Assembly (NCBI GenBank): GCA_902794155.1
Contig: CADBGN010000006.1
Coordinates: 1 to 64,000 of the forward strand
Source: an uncultured Bacteroidia bacterium
GTDB taxonomy: Bacteria > Bacteroidota > Bacteroidia > Bacteroidales > F082
Direction of reading: 5' to 3'
DNA length: 64,000 nt
In this document: positions 1-8,169 of the stretch, one piece after another
Layout: every line of letters starts with the position of its first letter
How positions within the stretch are numbered: position 1 is the first letter of the stretch
Translations under genes and position numbers: made by a program
Notes under the pieces: generated by a model
Seen by the model: the letters and a program-made list of their open reading frames with translations, nothing else
Database searches by the model: none
Told to the model about the DNA's origin: nothing

Positions 1-126
1 GGGCGAGAAGGCTTCGCCTTTGCCGTGGTTGTCGGTGGGTGCGTCGGTGAGGATGGTGTTGCCCGACTGCACATGGGTCATCTCGTTACGGAGATTACCT
101 TTATAAGTTCCTTTAATGGTTGCCAT
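1..126 (-). CDS. OsmC family protein, N-terminal fragment
   Basis: The minus strand reads from an ATG at 124-126 to the window edge without a stop, giving 42 codons that start MATIKGTYKGNLRNEMTHVQ and continue through TDAPTDNHGKGEAFSP. This is the conserved N-terminus of the OsmC/Ohr family, small redox proteins that detoxify organic hydroperoxides through two cysteines. The cysteines lie further in and are outside the window, so activity cannot be checked. The gene is cut by the window edge, not visibly broken. It is transcribed in the same direction as deoC, from which a palindromic repeat separates it. Family assignment is from recognised N-terminal wording only. Confidence 0.8.
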   Translation of the reverse strand, partial: MATIKGTYKGNLRNEMTHVQSGNTILTDAPTDNHGKGEAFSP

Positions 127-139
127 ATTGTATATTTTA

Positions 140-230
140 ATTCGGAATGCTGAATGAGGAATGCTGAATGGGGGCGAAGCCCAACAGCGCATCGCGACAT
201 TCCGCATTCATAATTCCGCATTCAGCATTT
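140..230. repeat. Palindromic element of GGAATGCTGAAT words
   Basis: The left arm (140-170) has GGAATGCTGAATG twice; the right arm (197-230) carries the reverse complement words ATTCCGCATTC and ATTCCGCATTCAGCATT. The arms could fold into a long imperfect hairpin. A second copy lies at 8755-8816 after hpt. The right arm overlaps the 3' end of deoC and supplies its TGA stop (222-224, read within TGCTGAATG). Confidence 0.75.
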
Positions 231-1067
231 ATTAATTTGTTCCAAAATAAGTCCGGCGAGGCGGCTTGTACCTATACGGAAGAGGTTCGGATTAAGCCAT
301 TGTTCGCCGAGGATGTTTTTTACAAGATAATAGTAGGTGAGGGCGTCTTCCGGCACCTTCATGCCACCAGCGGGCTTGAATCCGACCTTCTTACCCGTGG
401 CCTCGTAGTATTCCTTAATGGTGTCGATCATGACGATGGCAGCGAGTGGTGTGGCGGCTACCGGCACCTTGCCCGTCGAGGTCTTGATGAAGTCGGCACC
501 TGCGAGAATTGCCAGTTCGCTGGCTTTGCGGATGTTTTCCACGGTCTTCAGCTCGCCCGTCTCAAGGATGACTTTCAGTTTGGCCTTGTTGCCACAGGTT
601 TCCTTGATGGTCTTGATCTCGTTAAAGACCTCGTCGTAACGTCCTGCGAGGAATGTGCCGCGCGAGATGACCATGTCCACTTCATTGGCACCTTCGTTGA
701 CGCAGTATTCCACCTCCTTAACCTTTAAGTCGAAGGGCATCATGCCCGAAGGGAAGGCGCAGGCCACTGTAGCCACACGGATGCCACTACCTTCAAGCTG
801 TTTCTTGGCTTGACGGATAAAGGGGCTGTAGATGCAGATGGCGGGTACCGAGAGGTGTGGTTTCTGCTTCGGGAAGGCCAAGGCCTTGTCGCAAAAGTCC
901 TTGATCTTTGCTTCATTGTCGAAAGCTTCCAAGGTGGTGAAATCGATGCTTTGGAAGATGGTGCGCAAGGCTTCCTTTTCGTGACCTTTTTTCTTCTCTT
1001 CGTTGAGAATCAATGCGATGCGTTCGTTGAGCGCGGCTTCGCTATGGTTGTAGAGTTTGAATTTCAT
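222..1067 (-). CDS. deoC: Deoxyribose-phosphate aldolase
   Basis: Cytosolic class I aldolase that splits 2-deoxyribose 5-phosphate into glyceraldehyde 3-phosphate and acetaldehyde in deoxynucleoside catabolism. The 281-aa protein has the DeoC TIM-barrel signatures: the Schiff-base lysine in DFIKTSTGK near residue 195 and the second active-site lysine in GFKPAGGMK near 232. DEVDMVI-type strand wording is seen as NEVDMVISRG. Length fits the longer Bacteroidota form. A TACCTTTG -7 box lies 21 bases upstream of the ATG. The stop codon lies in a palindromic repeat, so the last residues (KC) may not be ancestral. It is followed, with the same direction, by the OsmC fragment. Confidence 0.95.
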   Translation of the reverse strand: MKFKLYNHSEAALNERIALILNEEKKKGHEKEALRTIFQSIDFTTLEAFDNEAKIKDFCDKALAFPKQKPHLSVPAICIYSPFIRQAKKQLEGSGIRVATVACAFPSGMMPFDLKVKEVEYCVNEGANEVDMVISRGTFLAGRYDEVFNEIKTIKETCGNKAKLKVILETGELKTVENIRKASELAILAGADFIKTSTGKVPVAATPLAAIVMIDTIKEYYEATGKKVGFKPAGGMKVPEDALTYYYLVKNILGEQWLNPNLFRIGTSRLAGLILEQINKC

Positions 1068-1087
1068 GGTGGTTTGAATTTAGGCTT

Positions 1088-1095
1088 CAAAGGTA
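1088..1095 (-). promoter_or_regulatory. -7 promoter box of deoC
   Basis: TACCTTTG on the minus strand matches the Bacteroidota -7 consensus TAnnTTTG and sits 20 bases before the deoC ATG. The -33 position has ATTG (complement of 1118-1121) at a spacing of 22, one base off TTTG. Confidence 0.5.
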
Positions 1096-1102
1096 AGGTT
1101 TT

Positions 1103-3016
1103 TTATCGGATTGGCGGCAATAAAGCTTCCAAATTCATCCGCATCCTCCATTTCCACTGGTTTTTGGCATTGGCGGGGACATTGATTTGATCGTCCGCAG
1201 GGTTGGGTGACCAATTCTTTTCGTCCAAGTCTAGCAGGTCTTGCAAGGGGTAGATGTTCCATTTTGAAGGACTGTCCAAATGCTTGTCCATCACCTTTTT
1301 AAGGGCTTTTGCTGTGACTTTGCGGTCATCGAGGTCGAGACTGTCGAGGAACTGACGGGTGCGCACACGGTCTTCGGCCAGCCAGCCGCGCAAGGTGAGC
1401 ATGTCGTGGGTGCCGGTGGTGTAAACGCAGTTTTCGGGCAGGTCTTCAGTCTGCACAAACTGATGGCCAAACACCTTGGGCATGCGTTGCACCTCAAGGC
1501 TCATGATGCCTAACTCCTGCATGACTTCAGGCACGCAAGCGGGAATCATGCCAAGGTCTTCGCCGCAGGCAATCATCTTCGTTGCGTTAATCAAGGTGGG
1601 TAGTTTTTCCAAGGCTTTCTGCTTCCAGAAGTCGTTGTGGCGGTGGAAATAGAAGTCCTCGTAAATGCCATCGATAGCGTGTTTCTGTTCCTCGTTGAGG
1701 GTTTGGTAGGTCTTGGTTCTGTGCAGCTCGATGCGCGGGATGTACTTGTCTTTCTCGTTTGGGGCGGGGATGAAAAGGGTGTCGAGGCCTTTTTTTAAAT
1801 GCTTGCTCTTGACGAAATGGAAGCCTTGCTTTTCGATTTCTTCCACACTCAAGGGCAGGGCAGGAGAGAAGTGCCCCAACAGCCCTGATTTGGCTGTCTT
1901 GGAAATCTCCCAGATACGGAAAAAACCCAAGATATGGTCAATGCGATAGGCGTCGAAATAACGCGCCATCACTTGCAGGCGGCGTTGCCACCAGGCGTAG
2001 CCGTCCATGGCCATCGCTTCCCAGTTGTAGGAAGGGAAGCCCCAGTTTTGTCCTTCTGCAGAGAAGTCATCAGGTGGTGCACCCACTTGCACATCGAGGT
2101 TGAACAAATCGGGATGCGATTTTACATCTACTCCAGAGGGATTTACCCCGATGGGGATATCGCCTTTCAACAGCAATCCCTTGTCGTGCAAAGCTTTGAC
2201 GGCCTTGCGAAGTTGCTTGTCGCAGTGGTATTGTAAGAAAAGATGGATTTCCATGCCGTTGCCGTCGCGCTCGGCACAAAACTGGGCATAGTCGTGAAGC
2301 CAGTCTTCGTTTTCCTTGACGAACTGCTGGAATTCAGCAGTGTCTTTCAGCGATTCCCATTGTTGCTCGAAAGCGGTTTGGAAATGTTTCCATTTGGCTT
2401 TCAGTACCTTGGGATAATTGGCAGATTCCTCCTTGTTGAGCATCGTCCGCATCCGTTTGAAAGCCGCATCTTCTTTGATTCCCAATTGCTTGATATTGAG
2501 GTAAATCGGATTCAGCGCAAAAGCCGAAATGGCATTATAAGGATAGGAATCACCCCAGTCATAATGTGCTGTCGTATCATTGATTGGCAGGATTTGTATG
2601 ATTTTCAACTCATTGGCCACGCACCAATCGCCGAATTTCGGCAGATCGGTATATTCCCCGATGCCGAAATCATCCTCTGTGCGCAAGCTGAACAGCGGCA
2701 CGGCCACGCCTTTCATCGTATGCCTTTCGGTGAGACCAAACCAATCCCATGTGCGGTCTTTGCCCTCGGGCAAAATGCGGTTGGGGCCTTCTTCCCACCT
2801 GATTTGGTCTTTTTCACGGATGAAATATTTGTATTCCGTGGTCTGTAGAGACGCACGGCCGTGCGCCTCTACGAAAACGGACCAAATCCCAGGCCCCACA
2901 TATTCCATCGGAACGGCCTTATTGGGATTCCATTTGCCTAATTCATCGCTGTTCCCCGTGAGGAACAATTCCTCGCCCCAGCGGCTGTCGTATCTTAATC
3001 TGAATAGGGTTTTCAT
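1103..3016 (-). CDS. malQ: 4-alpha-glucanotransferase (amylomaltase, GH77) with N-terminal starch-binding domain
   Basis: Transfers alpha-1,4-glucan segments between maltooligosaccharides in maltose and glycogen metabolism. Residues 1-95 look like one CBM20 starch-binding domain (LFRLRYDSRWGEELFLTGNS, then LGKWNPNKAVPM). The GH77 catalytic barrel follows from GVAVPLFSLRTEDDFGIGEY. Catalytic candidates are the nucleophile Asp near 360 in RIDHILGFFR, the acid/base Glu near 486 in GEDLGMIP and Asp near 537 in TGTHDM. The domain plan is DPE2-like, but Bacteroides relatives as I recall them are longer with two CBM20 domains; here there is one. Residues 49-57 (VEAHGRASL) are translated from a palindromic repeat inside the CBM20. 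A -7 box lies only four bases before the ATG, suggesting a leaderless mRNA. Confidence 0.93.
   Translation of the reverse strand: MKTLFRLRYDSRWGEELFLTGNSDELGKWNPNKAVPMEYVGPGIWSVFVEAHGRASLQTTEYKYFIREKDQIRWEEGPNRILPEGKDRTWDWFGLTERHTMKGVAVPLFSLRTEDDFGIGEYTDLPKFGDWCVANELKIIQILPINDTTAHYDWGDSYPYNAISAFALNPIYLNIKQLGIKEDAAFKRMRTMLNKEESANYPKVLKAKWKHFQTAFEQQWESLKDTAEFQQFVKENEDWLHDYAQFCAERDGNGMEIHLFLQYHCDKQLRKAVKALHDKGLLLKGDIPIGVNPSGVDVKSHPDLFNLDVQVGAPPDDFSAEGQNWGFPSYNWEAMAMDGYAWWQRRLQVMARYFDAYRIDHILGFFRIWEISKTAKSGLLGHFSPALPLSVEEIEKQGFHFVKSKHLKKGLDTLFIPAPNEKDKYIPRIELHRTKTYQTLNEEQKHAIDGIYEDFYFHRHNDFWKQKALEKLPTLINATKMIACGEDLGMIPACVPEVMQELGIMSLEVQRMPKVFGHQFVQTEDLPENCVYTTGTHDMLTLRGWLAEDRVRTRQFLDSLDLDDRKVTAKALKKVMDKHLDSPSKWNIYPLQDLLDLDEKNWSPNPADDQINVPANAKNQWKWRMRMNLEALLPPIR
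2845..2872. repeat. GTAGAGACG-type palindrome inside the amylomaltase gene
   Basis: A 28-bp inverted repeat: GTAGAG pairs with CTCTAC and CGCACGG pairs with CCGTGCG, with one mismatch. The outer GTAGAG/CTCTAC arms match the intergenic palindromes at 10120-10147 and 56025-56051. Here it is read in frame within the CBM20 coding region. Confidence 0.8.
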
Positions 3017-3020
3017 GCCG

Positions 3021-3028
3021 CAAAGGTA
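3021..3028 (-). promoter_or_regulatory. -7 promoter box of malQ, probably leaderless
   Basis: TACCTTTG on the minus strand; only GCGGC separates it from the trailing edge of the start codon region (ATG at 3014-3016). Bacteroidota transcription normally starts a few bases after this box, so the mRNA would begin at or next to the A of ATG. Confidence 0.55.
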
Positions 3029-3034
3029 GGGTTT

Positions 3035-4495
3035 TTATTCGATTTTCATCCGACTAATCACCCCGCGATTGCTTCCTGAATCGAAAAACACGCTGTAGGC
3101 ATAACCGCCATGCACCTTGAATACCCTTGGATAAATCTTCTTGGTGGCTTTTTGTCCCATGCCCACTGAGCCCGCTTCGGGGTCGTAGAGGCCGATGTGG
3201 TTCATCCCGTCTTCCACAAAAAGACCGTAGGTTTTGCCCGTGGCTTTGTCGGTGAGGAACTCGTTTTTGAAAAATTGTTCTCCCGAAGTGATTTTCAGTT
3301 GTTGTCTTTTCGCCACTTTGAAGTCGGGGCCGATTTCCACGATTTCGCGGTTGTCAAGACCAACGAATTGAAGCATGCCGTTGACTTTCAAGGGGACTAT
3401 CTGGAGTTCCTTTTTGGCCATCATGGAGCAATACCATTGTATCATTCCAAGCAAGGTGGGGGTTTCTGCTAAACGAACCAGATTTCCGTCCCAAGTTCCT
3501 TCGTTGATGAGGTCAATGCCAGGGCTTCCTCGTTCCGCTTTTTTGATGCTCATGGAAGTTATGCTTTCTCCTTCGCGCACTGGATCCCCATCCCCGTTCT
3601 CATTGTAGATGGACTCGAGGGTGAAGTTTTCTGCCATTGCTTGATGGTATTCGTTTTGGATTTTCATCCATTGCGACTGGCAGGCGCGGTAGCCGAGGGT
3701 ATCAATAAAACTGCATAAATATTGGGGCTTCTCCATGGGGCCGTCTTTCTTCACGTAAAAGAAATCCTGGCTCTTGCCATGGTTGAACTTGAGCCAGTAA
3801 AGTCCTCGGTCGTGAACGATTGTCCTTACGATGTATGCCTCGTTGTACTCGCAAACGATTTTGAGTAGTTTGTTGCGGTAATCATCGCGTGAGAAGGTGG
3901 AGACGGGCAAAATACCTTGTTTTTCATCCAGATACACTTGCAGACAACTGTCCTGCCCGACAAGAATGAGGTCATCGAAAGCGTCAATGTGGAGTTTTTC
4001 AAAGAGTTGGTCGAAGTCCTTGTGGGCTTGTTCAATGCCTTCGGTGTCGAGGATGACCATCGATGAAGTCTTGGGTTTGTTCTCCAAAAGGTAGATTTTC
4101 CCATCCAAAAACGCGATGTCGGCGATGTTGCGGTTGGAACCAGAGCGGTAAAAGTCTTTGATTCCCGAAACGCCAACTTCCTGAAGGTCGTAACTCATCT
4201 TCCTCATACGGAAACTGACATTGATGGAATCGCGCTGCAACCGTCGTGGCGAGAGGCTCACCACCGTATCCTGATAGCCGATGCACGAATAATAAAGGTT
4301 GACGGTCTCCGAGCGGTCGTAAAGCGGCAGATCGTAATGTCCTTTAGCATCGGTGCTGGTGCCGTAAGGCGTGTTAACGATGCTGATGTTCACATTCTCC
4401 ACGCCGAGGTTGCCGTAAACGGTGGTTTGGGTTTGTGCGAAAAGTGAAGAAGCAAAGAATAGCAATAGCGAAGCAAAAACAGAATTCTTTTTCAT
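3035..4495 (-). CDS. Secreted protein with carboxypeptidase-like regulatory domain
   Basis: A signal peptide (MKKNSVFASLLLFFASSLFA, cleavage near AQ) precedes a beta-sandwich of the CarboxypepD_reg type at about 22-105: GNLGVENVNISIVNTPYG, then TDAKGHYDLPL and a strand with YYSCIGYQDTVVSL. The remaining 380 residues alternate short strands (IADIAFLDGKIYLLEN; DDLILVGQDSCLQVYLDEKQ) in a way that suggests a beta-propeller, but no catalytic motif is seen. The same plan occurs in the protein at 5820-7079, including a C-terminus ending RMKIE versus QVRIE, so the two are probably old paralogues. It lies 7 bases after the gene at 4503-5729 and is likely cotranscribed. Function unknown; a periplasmic or surface role is inferred. 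Confidence 0.75.
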   Translation of the reverse strand: MKKNSVFASLLLFFASSLFAQTQTTVYGNLGVENVNISIVNTPYGTSTDAKGHYDLPLYDRSETVNLYYSCIGYQDTVVSLSPRRLQRDSINVSFRMRKMSYDLQEVGVSGIKDFYRSGSNRNIADIAFLDGKIYLLENKPKTSSMVILDTEGIEQAHKDFDQLFEKLHIDAFDDLILVGQDSCLQVYLDEKQGILPVSTFSRDDYRNKLLKIVCEYNEAYIVRTIVHDRGLYWLKFNHGKSQDFFYVKKDGPMEKPQYLCSFIDTLGYRACQSQWMKIQNEYHQAMAENFTLESIYNENGDGDPVREGESITSMSIKKAERGSPGIDLINEGTWDGNLVRLAETPTLLGMIQWYCSMMAKKELQIVPLKVNGMLQFVGLDNREIVEIGPDFKVAKRQQLKITSGEQFFKNEFLTDKATGKTYGLFVEDGMNHIGLYDPEAGSVGMGQKATKKIYPRVFKVHGGYAYSVFFDSGSNRGVISRMKIE

Positions 4496-4502
4496 AACGC
4501 AC

Positions 4503-5729
4503 TCATTTTACGGTAATTGTAGCATATTTATATTCCTTCCCGTCATCAAACCGCAACAAATACTCACCCTTGTAAAGCGCCAACTTGAACTCCTTTTCGT
4601 CCTTGCCGTACATATACTGGTCAATGGGGACACATTCTTCTCCCTCCGATTTCAGGAACGCGCTCATGCAGCCTTCGGGGAAGCCGTTTTTGTCGATGAA
4701 GCGGCGGTCGAGGGTGTAAAGCACTTTGCCGTTGTAAAGTTTCCAGTCGGGGATGTTGTCTTCGATGAAGCGTGTGCGTGGCAGGCAGCAGGTGGCATCC
4801 ATACCCGAACCGCAAGGGAAGATATGCTTCACCGTGTCATAAAGAAGGATAGGCTCGCGGTTGGGCATCGCATCAGTCAAGTCGTAATAAACGGTTTGCA
4901 AGGAATCGGTTTCGCCGTATGGGTCGTCGAAGAATGTGCATTGCATCGTGAACGGGTCGATGCCGGATTGTTCCTTGAAATATCTGCCCATCGTGTACCA
5001 TCCGTTGCGGTCGGCGATATGCCCGAAGCCGCCTAAAAGCAGGAATTTTGCTTCAGGGTCTTGGCTGATGATTCTTTCGACAAGGTTTTTGGCTTCGTTC
5101 ACCTCACGATCAACGCCGAAGCCGTCGCCTTCGTAAGGCACGAGCGTATAGCCCAAATTGAGCGCGGTCCTGAGCATATCGCCATAGACAGGCTCGTCGC
5201 TGTAGAACCCTGTTTCGCCCAAAAGCACCGTGCGCCTCTCGTTGAGCAAGGAATCCTTTGCAAACAGGGTCTCGGCGGCGAGATAACGGTATCCGTTTTC
5301 ATAGCATTTTTCTAACCAGCTGATAACGAAAGCCCTATTATGTGGGTTAAAGTGCCTCTCGTTCATCATAATGACGCGGTTGTTCGCGATGATGCTGTCC
5401 ATCGTTTCCGACAAGGGAAGGGCTTTCACATCGTTATAACTATTTTTGAATCTCATATTGTCGAGGAATTGTGTCCCACAAGCCTCGGCTTTGCGCCTTG
5501 CCTCCTTGTATCGCCCGACGCGGGAATACAAGATGGCTAACAGGTCGTGATAGGAATGTTCAAATTTCGTGCCGATAAAGGTGCTGTCCATATCGAGCAG
5601 TTTGATGAGCGAGCGGTAGCCGTAGCCATCTTCTTTAGCCACTTGGTAAGGATTGGGCTGTTCGTTTTGCGCCACGGCGCTTTGAAAAGTTAATGCTGAC
5701 AAAAGCAATAGAAAGTAAATCTTTTTCAT
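4503..5729 (-). CDS. Secreted protein, possibly ChaN/TIKI/erythromycin-esterase-like fold
   Basis: A signal peptide (MKKIYFLLLLSALTFQSAVA) is followed by a helical region (residues 25-105) with a TPR-like stretch (LLAILYSRVGRYKEARRKAE). From about residue 112, NRVIMMNERHFNPHNRAFV and YRYLAAETL resemble the GEsH...E pattern of the ChaN/TIKI/EreA group, and LLLGGFGHIAD near 230 could hold the later conserved histidine. A C-terminal strand-rich segment ends the protein. This assignment rests on motif spacing only and could be wrong. The gene is 7 bases upstream of the carboxypeptidase-regulatory-like protein gene, so the two are probably an operon. Confidence 0.55.
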   Translation of the reverse strand: MKKIYFLLLLSALTFQSAVAQNEQPNPYQVAKEDGYGYRSLIKLLDMDSTFIGTKFEHSYHDLLAILYSRVGRYKEARRKAEACGTQFLDNMRFKNSYNDVKALPLSETMDSIIANNRVIMMNERHFNPHNRAFVISWLEKCYENGYRYLAAETLFAKDSLLNERRTVLLGETGFYSDEPVYGDMLRTALNLGYTLVPYEGDGFGVDREVNEAKNLVERIISQDPEAKFLLLGGFGHIADRNGWYTMGRYFKEQSGIDPFTMQCTFFDDPYGETDSLQTVYYDLTDAMPNREPILLYDTVKHIFPCGSGMDATCCLPRTRFIEDNIPDWKLYNGKVLYTLDRRFIDKNGFPEGCMSAFLKSEGEECVPIDQYMYGKDEKEFKLALYKGEYLLRFDDGKEYKYATITVK

Positions 5730-5819
5730 AGAGTGTGATTTTTGATGGTTTAACTAGGAAAAATTTAAGTTAAATACTACAAAAATCATACCGATTTTGA
5801 TAAATAATCAATCAAAATT

Positions 5820-7079
5820 TCATTCTATCCTCACCTGATACAAAGCCTTCCTGTGGTTGATGCCCGTAGGATAAATGAAATACAAAACGCCGTCGTGAAT
5901 CCTCATATTCTGAGCAAAGGGATATCCGCTGAGGTCCATCACGGAGGTGGCCGTTCCGGTTTTCAGGTCAATGCGCTTCAGGGTATAGATGCCATCGTTG
6001 ACGAAGAAGGTGTAGAATTCCTTCCTGGCTGCGTCATACAACATCTTCTGTTTCCAGCGGCGGTCGAGTTCCATCTTGCCGTTCCATTTGCGGTATTCGT
6101 GGAAGGTGAGGGGATAGCGCTCCAATTCATTGCCTACAGCATCGAAGACAAGGGTCTCGTGGTCGGTGTAGGCAAAGAGATAGAACTTGTTGTCGATGGC
6201 GTATAAAGGGTTGTAAATGCGGGTTGTAGCCCAGAAGTCGATGCCTGTTTTTGTGCGGATCATCAATGAAATGTCGTCACGGCCCTCTTCGTCTACGATG
6301 TAATGCAACAAGTAAGGCTCATTGTCACTGCCAAGGATATTGCAGTAATAGCCCATTTCTTTGTTAAAGTAAAAGTAACGCCCTGTGATAAAAACGCTGT
6401 CGGAAGCCGCCACAATGGTGGAGTACTTATCATAGAAGGTCTTTCTCGACATGGAATGATAGAAGTTCATAAGTATTTTCTTTCCGTTGTCCAGTTCCAT
6501 GAATCCAACTTGGCTGGCTTGATAGTCGTTGATGGCATAAATGTCGCCGAAAGCGTCTTTGGTGATGTACTTGTAGCGCGATGATATTTTCATTTCGTGG
6601 AGCGTGTCCATGTCGAAGGAAAGGTGGAGCAGTGCTGAGTTTCGGCGGCGGTAGGCAATCAAATAAATGCCATCCTCACGGAGGGTGTAGTCGATGACGG
6701 TCATCACCGGGTTGTCAAAGGCAATGTGAGGCGCGTTGGCCGTCACTTCCACTTCAAGCAACTCATGGCTTTTGGTTTTCATTTTGATCGTCAAGTTCTT
6801 GCCGTTGATGTCTTTGTCTTTTATGGTGTAATAGGTCGGCTCAAAGACCATGTGCGCGAAGCGGAGTTTCAAGCCTGTTTGGGCATAACCATAAGTGAAA
6901 CGCCCCTGCTCGTCGGTGACTGAAACGAGCAGTGAGTCGTAGGCATAGACGCTTACATTCTCAATGGCTTTGCCGTTGTCATCCTTGCAGTAGCCTTGGA
7001 TGATTTGCCGTTCTTGGGCAACGATCTGATGGATGAAGCCAAAGCCTAAAAGCAATAGAAATAGAGTCAACTTTTTCAT
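5820..7079 (-). CDS. Secreted protein with carboxypeptidase-like regulatory domain (second copy)
   Basis: After a signal peptide (MKKLTLFLLLLGFGFIHQIV, AQ) comes a CarboxypepD_reg-like domain: GYCKDDNGKAIENVSVYAYD, VTDEQGRFTYGY, and LRFAHMVFEPTYYTI. The rest (about 120-419) is strand-rich with repeated aromatic turns (YIYLIAYRRR-like segments, FWATTRIYNPLYAI) and resembles a propeller. It shares its plan and C-terminal wording with the 486-aa protein at 3035-4495. A TATTTTTG -7 box lies 22 bases upstream, so it is its own transcription unit, divergent from the acyltransferase gene. No enzyme motif recognised; function unknown. Confidence 0.72.
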   Translation of the reverse strand: MKKLTLFLLLLGFGFIHQIVAQERQIIQGYCKDDNGKAIENVSVYAYDSLLVSVTDEQGRFTYGYAQTGLKLRFAHMVFEPTYYTIKDKDINGKNLTIKMKTKSHELLEVEVTANAPHIAFDNPVMTVIDYTLREDGIYLIAYRRRNSALLHLSFDMDTLHEMKISSRYKYITKDAFGDIYAINDYQASQVGFMELDNGKKILMNFYHSMSRKTFYDKYSTIVAASDSVFITGRYFYFNKEMGYYCNILGSDNEPYLLHYIVDEEGRDDISLMIRTKTGIDFWATTRIYNPLYAIDNKFYLFAYTDHETLVFDAVGNELERYPLTFHEYRKWNGKMELDRRWKQKMLYDAARKEFYTFFVNDGIYTLKRIDLKTGTATSVMDLSGYPFAQNMRIHDGVLYFIYPTGINHRKALYQVRIE

Positions 7080-7101
7080 GGTAGGGATGATTATTGACGT
7101 C

Positions 7102-7109
7102 CAAAAATA
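7102..7109 (-). promoter_or_regulatory. -7 promoter box of the secreted protein gene at 5820-7079
   Basis: TATTTTTG on the minus strand fits TAnnTTTG, 22 bases upstream of the ATG. No convincing -33 TTTG at the usual 19-21 spacing. The 190-base divergent gap to the acyltransferase gene also holds a plus-strand TATTTTTG at 7251-7258. Confidence 0.4.
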
Positions 7110-7271
7110 GAAATAATTTCAATTCAAATGCAAATTATTATACTTTAAATCTAATTTTTCTTTTTCGGTAACAAAAACAGTCAATAAAGCCATGACTGTG
7201 TTTTTGAAAAATTCGTGTTCAATTAATGGCAATTATATGTTTAAATACTTTATTTTTGCCCAATCAAACCG

Positions 7272-7940
7272 ATGCCCATGACCGCTTTCGATTTCTTCAA
7301 CATCCTCTGCTCGATTCCGAAGACGCTGCGCTTCAATCTGCATTATTTTCCACTGAAAACGGCATTGAAGCTGCCAGTGGTGGTTTCACATCGCACCTAT
7401 CTGCGTGAGCTACACGGCAAGGTCGAACTACCCGAAAAGGTGGAAAGGGCAATGGTGAAAATCGGCTTCGGTGATGTGGGACACTACGACCGCAAACGCT
7501 CACGCAGCATTTGGCAGGTGAGCGGCACGGTCGGTTTCGGCGGCAAGGCGAGCATCGGGCATGGCTCGAAGATTTCGGTGCGTGGAGACTTACATCTCGG
7601 CGATGGTTTCAACATGACGGCTGAAAGCACCATTGTCTGCGCCAAGGAAATCCGTTTCGGCAATGACTGCCTGTTGAGTTGGGACATCCTCGTGATGGAT
7701 ACCGATGAACATCCCCTATACAATAATGAGAATGTGCGCATCAATCCCGACAAGGCCATTCAGGTTGGCGACCATGTCTGGATTGGATGCAAGTGTGTGT
7801 TGCTGAAAGGTGCCGAGGTTCCTAATAACACAGTCGTGGCGGCAGGCACACTGCTGACCTCATCATTCACGGGCGAGCATCAAGTCATCGGCGGCAACCC
7901 ACCAACTGTCCTGAAGCACGACATCCGCTGGGAACATTAG
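7272..7940 (+). CDS. Hexapeptide-repeat acyltransferase
   Basis: A 222-aa protein whose second half is a left-handed beta-helix acetyltransferase: GTVGFGGKASIGHGSKISV, GDLHLGDGFNMTAESTIVC, then IQVGDHVWIGCKCVLLKGAEVPNNTVVAAGT, the usual WIG turn of WbbJ/Maa-type enzymes. The catalytic histidine candidate is in DTDEHPLY. Such enzymes O- or N-acetylate sugars of surface polysaccharides. The N-terminal 70 residues (LRFNLHYFPLKTALKLPVVV) match the lead-in found in polysaccharide-cluster acyltransferases. It stands alone; a TATTTTTG box lies at 7251-7258. Substrate cannot be told. Confidence 0.85.
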   Translation: MPMTAFDFFNILCSIPKTLRFNLHYFPLKTALKLPVVVSHRTYLRELHGKVELPEKVERAMVKIGFGDVGHYDRKRSRSIWQVSGTVGFGGKASIGHGSKISVRGDLHLGDGFNMTAESTIVCAKEIRFGNDCLLSWDILVMDTDEHPLYNNENVRINPDKAIQVGDHVWIGCKCVLLKGAEVPNNTVVAAGTLLTSSFTGEHQVIGGNPPTVLKHDIRWEH

Positions 7941-8014
7941 TTTATGGGATTGCCTAACGGCAAGAAATCTGTCAAAAATCACATCAAAATATTATAAAAT
8001 CAATCATTTAGATA

Positions 8015-8088
8015 TGTAGGGCTGTCACATTGTGGCAGCCGCATCGAAATAACCGATTTGCGGCTGCCGTTGTACGACAGCCCTACAA
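8015..8088. repeat. TGTAGGGCTGTC-type palindromic element
   Basis: Outer arms TGTAGGGCTGTC and GACAGCCCTACA enclose inner arms GGCAGCCGCA and TGCGGCTGCC, forming a long hairpin. A second copy with the same arms is at 28221-28315. It lies between the convergent acyltransferase and adk genes and may act as a terminator for either. Confidence 0.85.
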
Positions 8089-8169
8089 CCCTTGCCATAA
8101 TGGTCAAAGGAGATTTTGAATGATTTTAATAATAGATTTTTGAACGATTTCTGCCCGAAGGGCATCCCA

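Noticed and set aside
168..728. Plus-strand frames opposite deoC and malQ
   Set aside because: Antisense to recognised enzymes with intact catalytic motifs; no ribosome site or promoter and no recognisable protein content.
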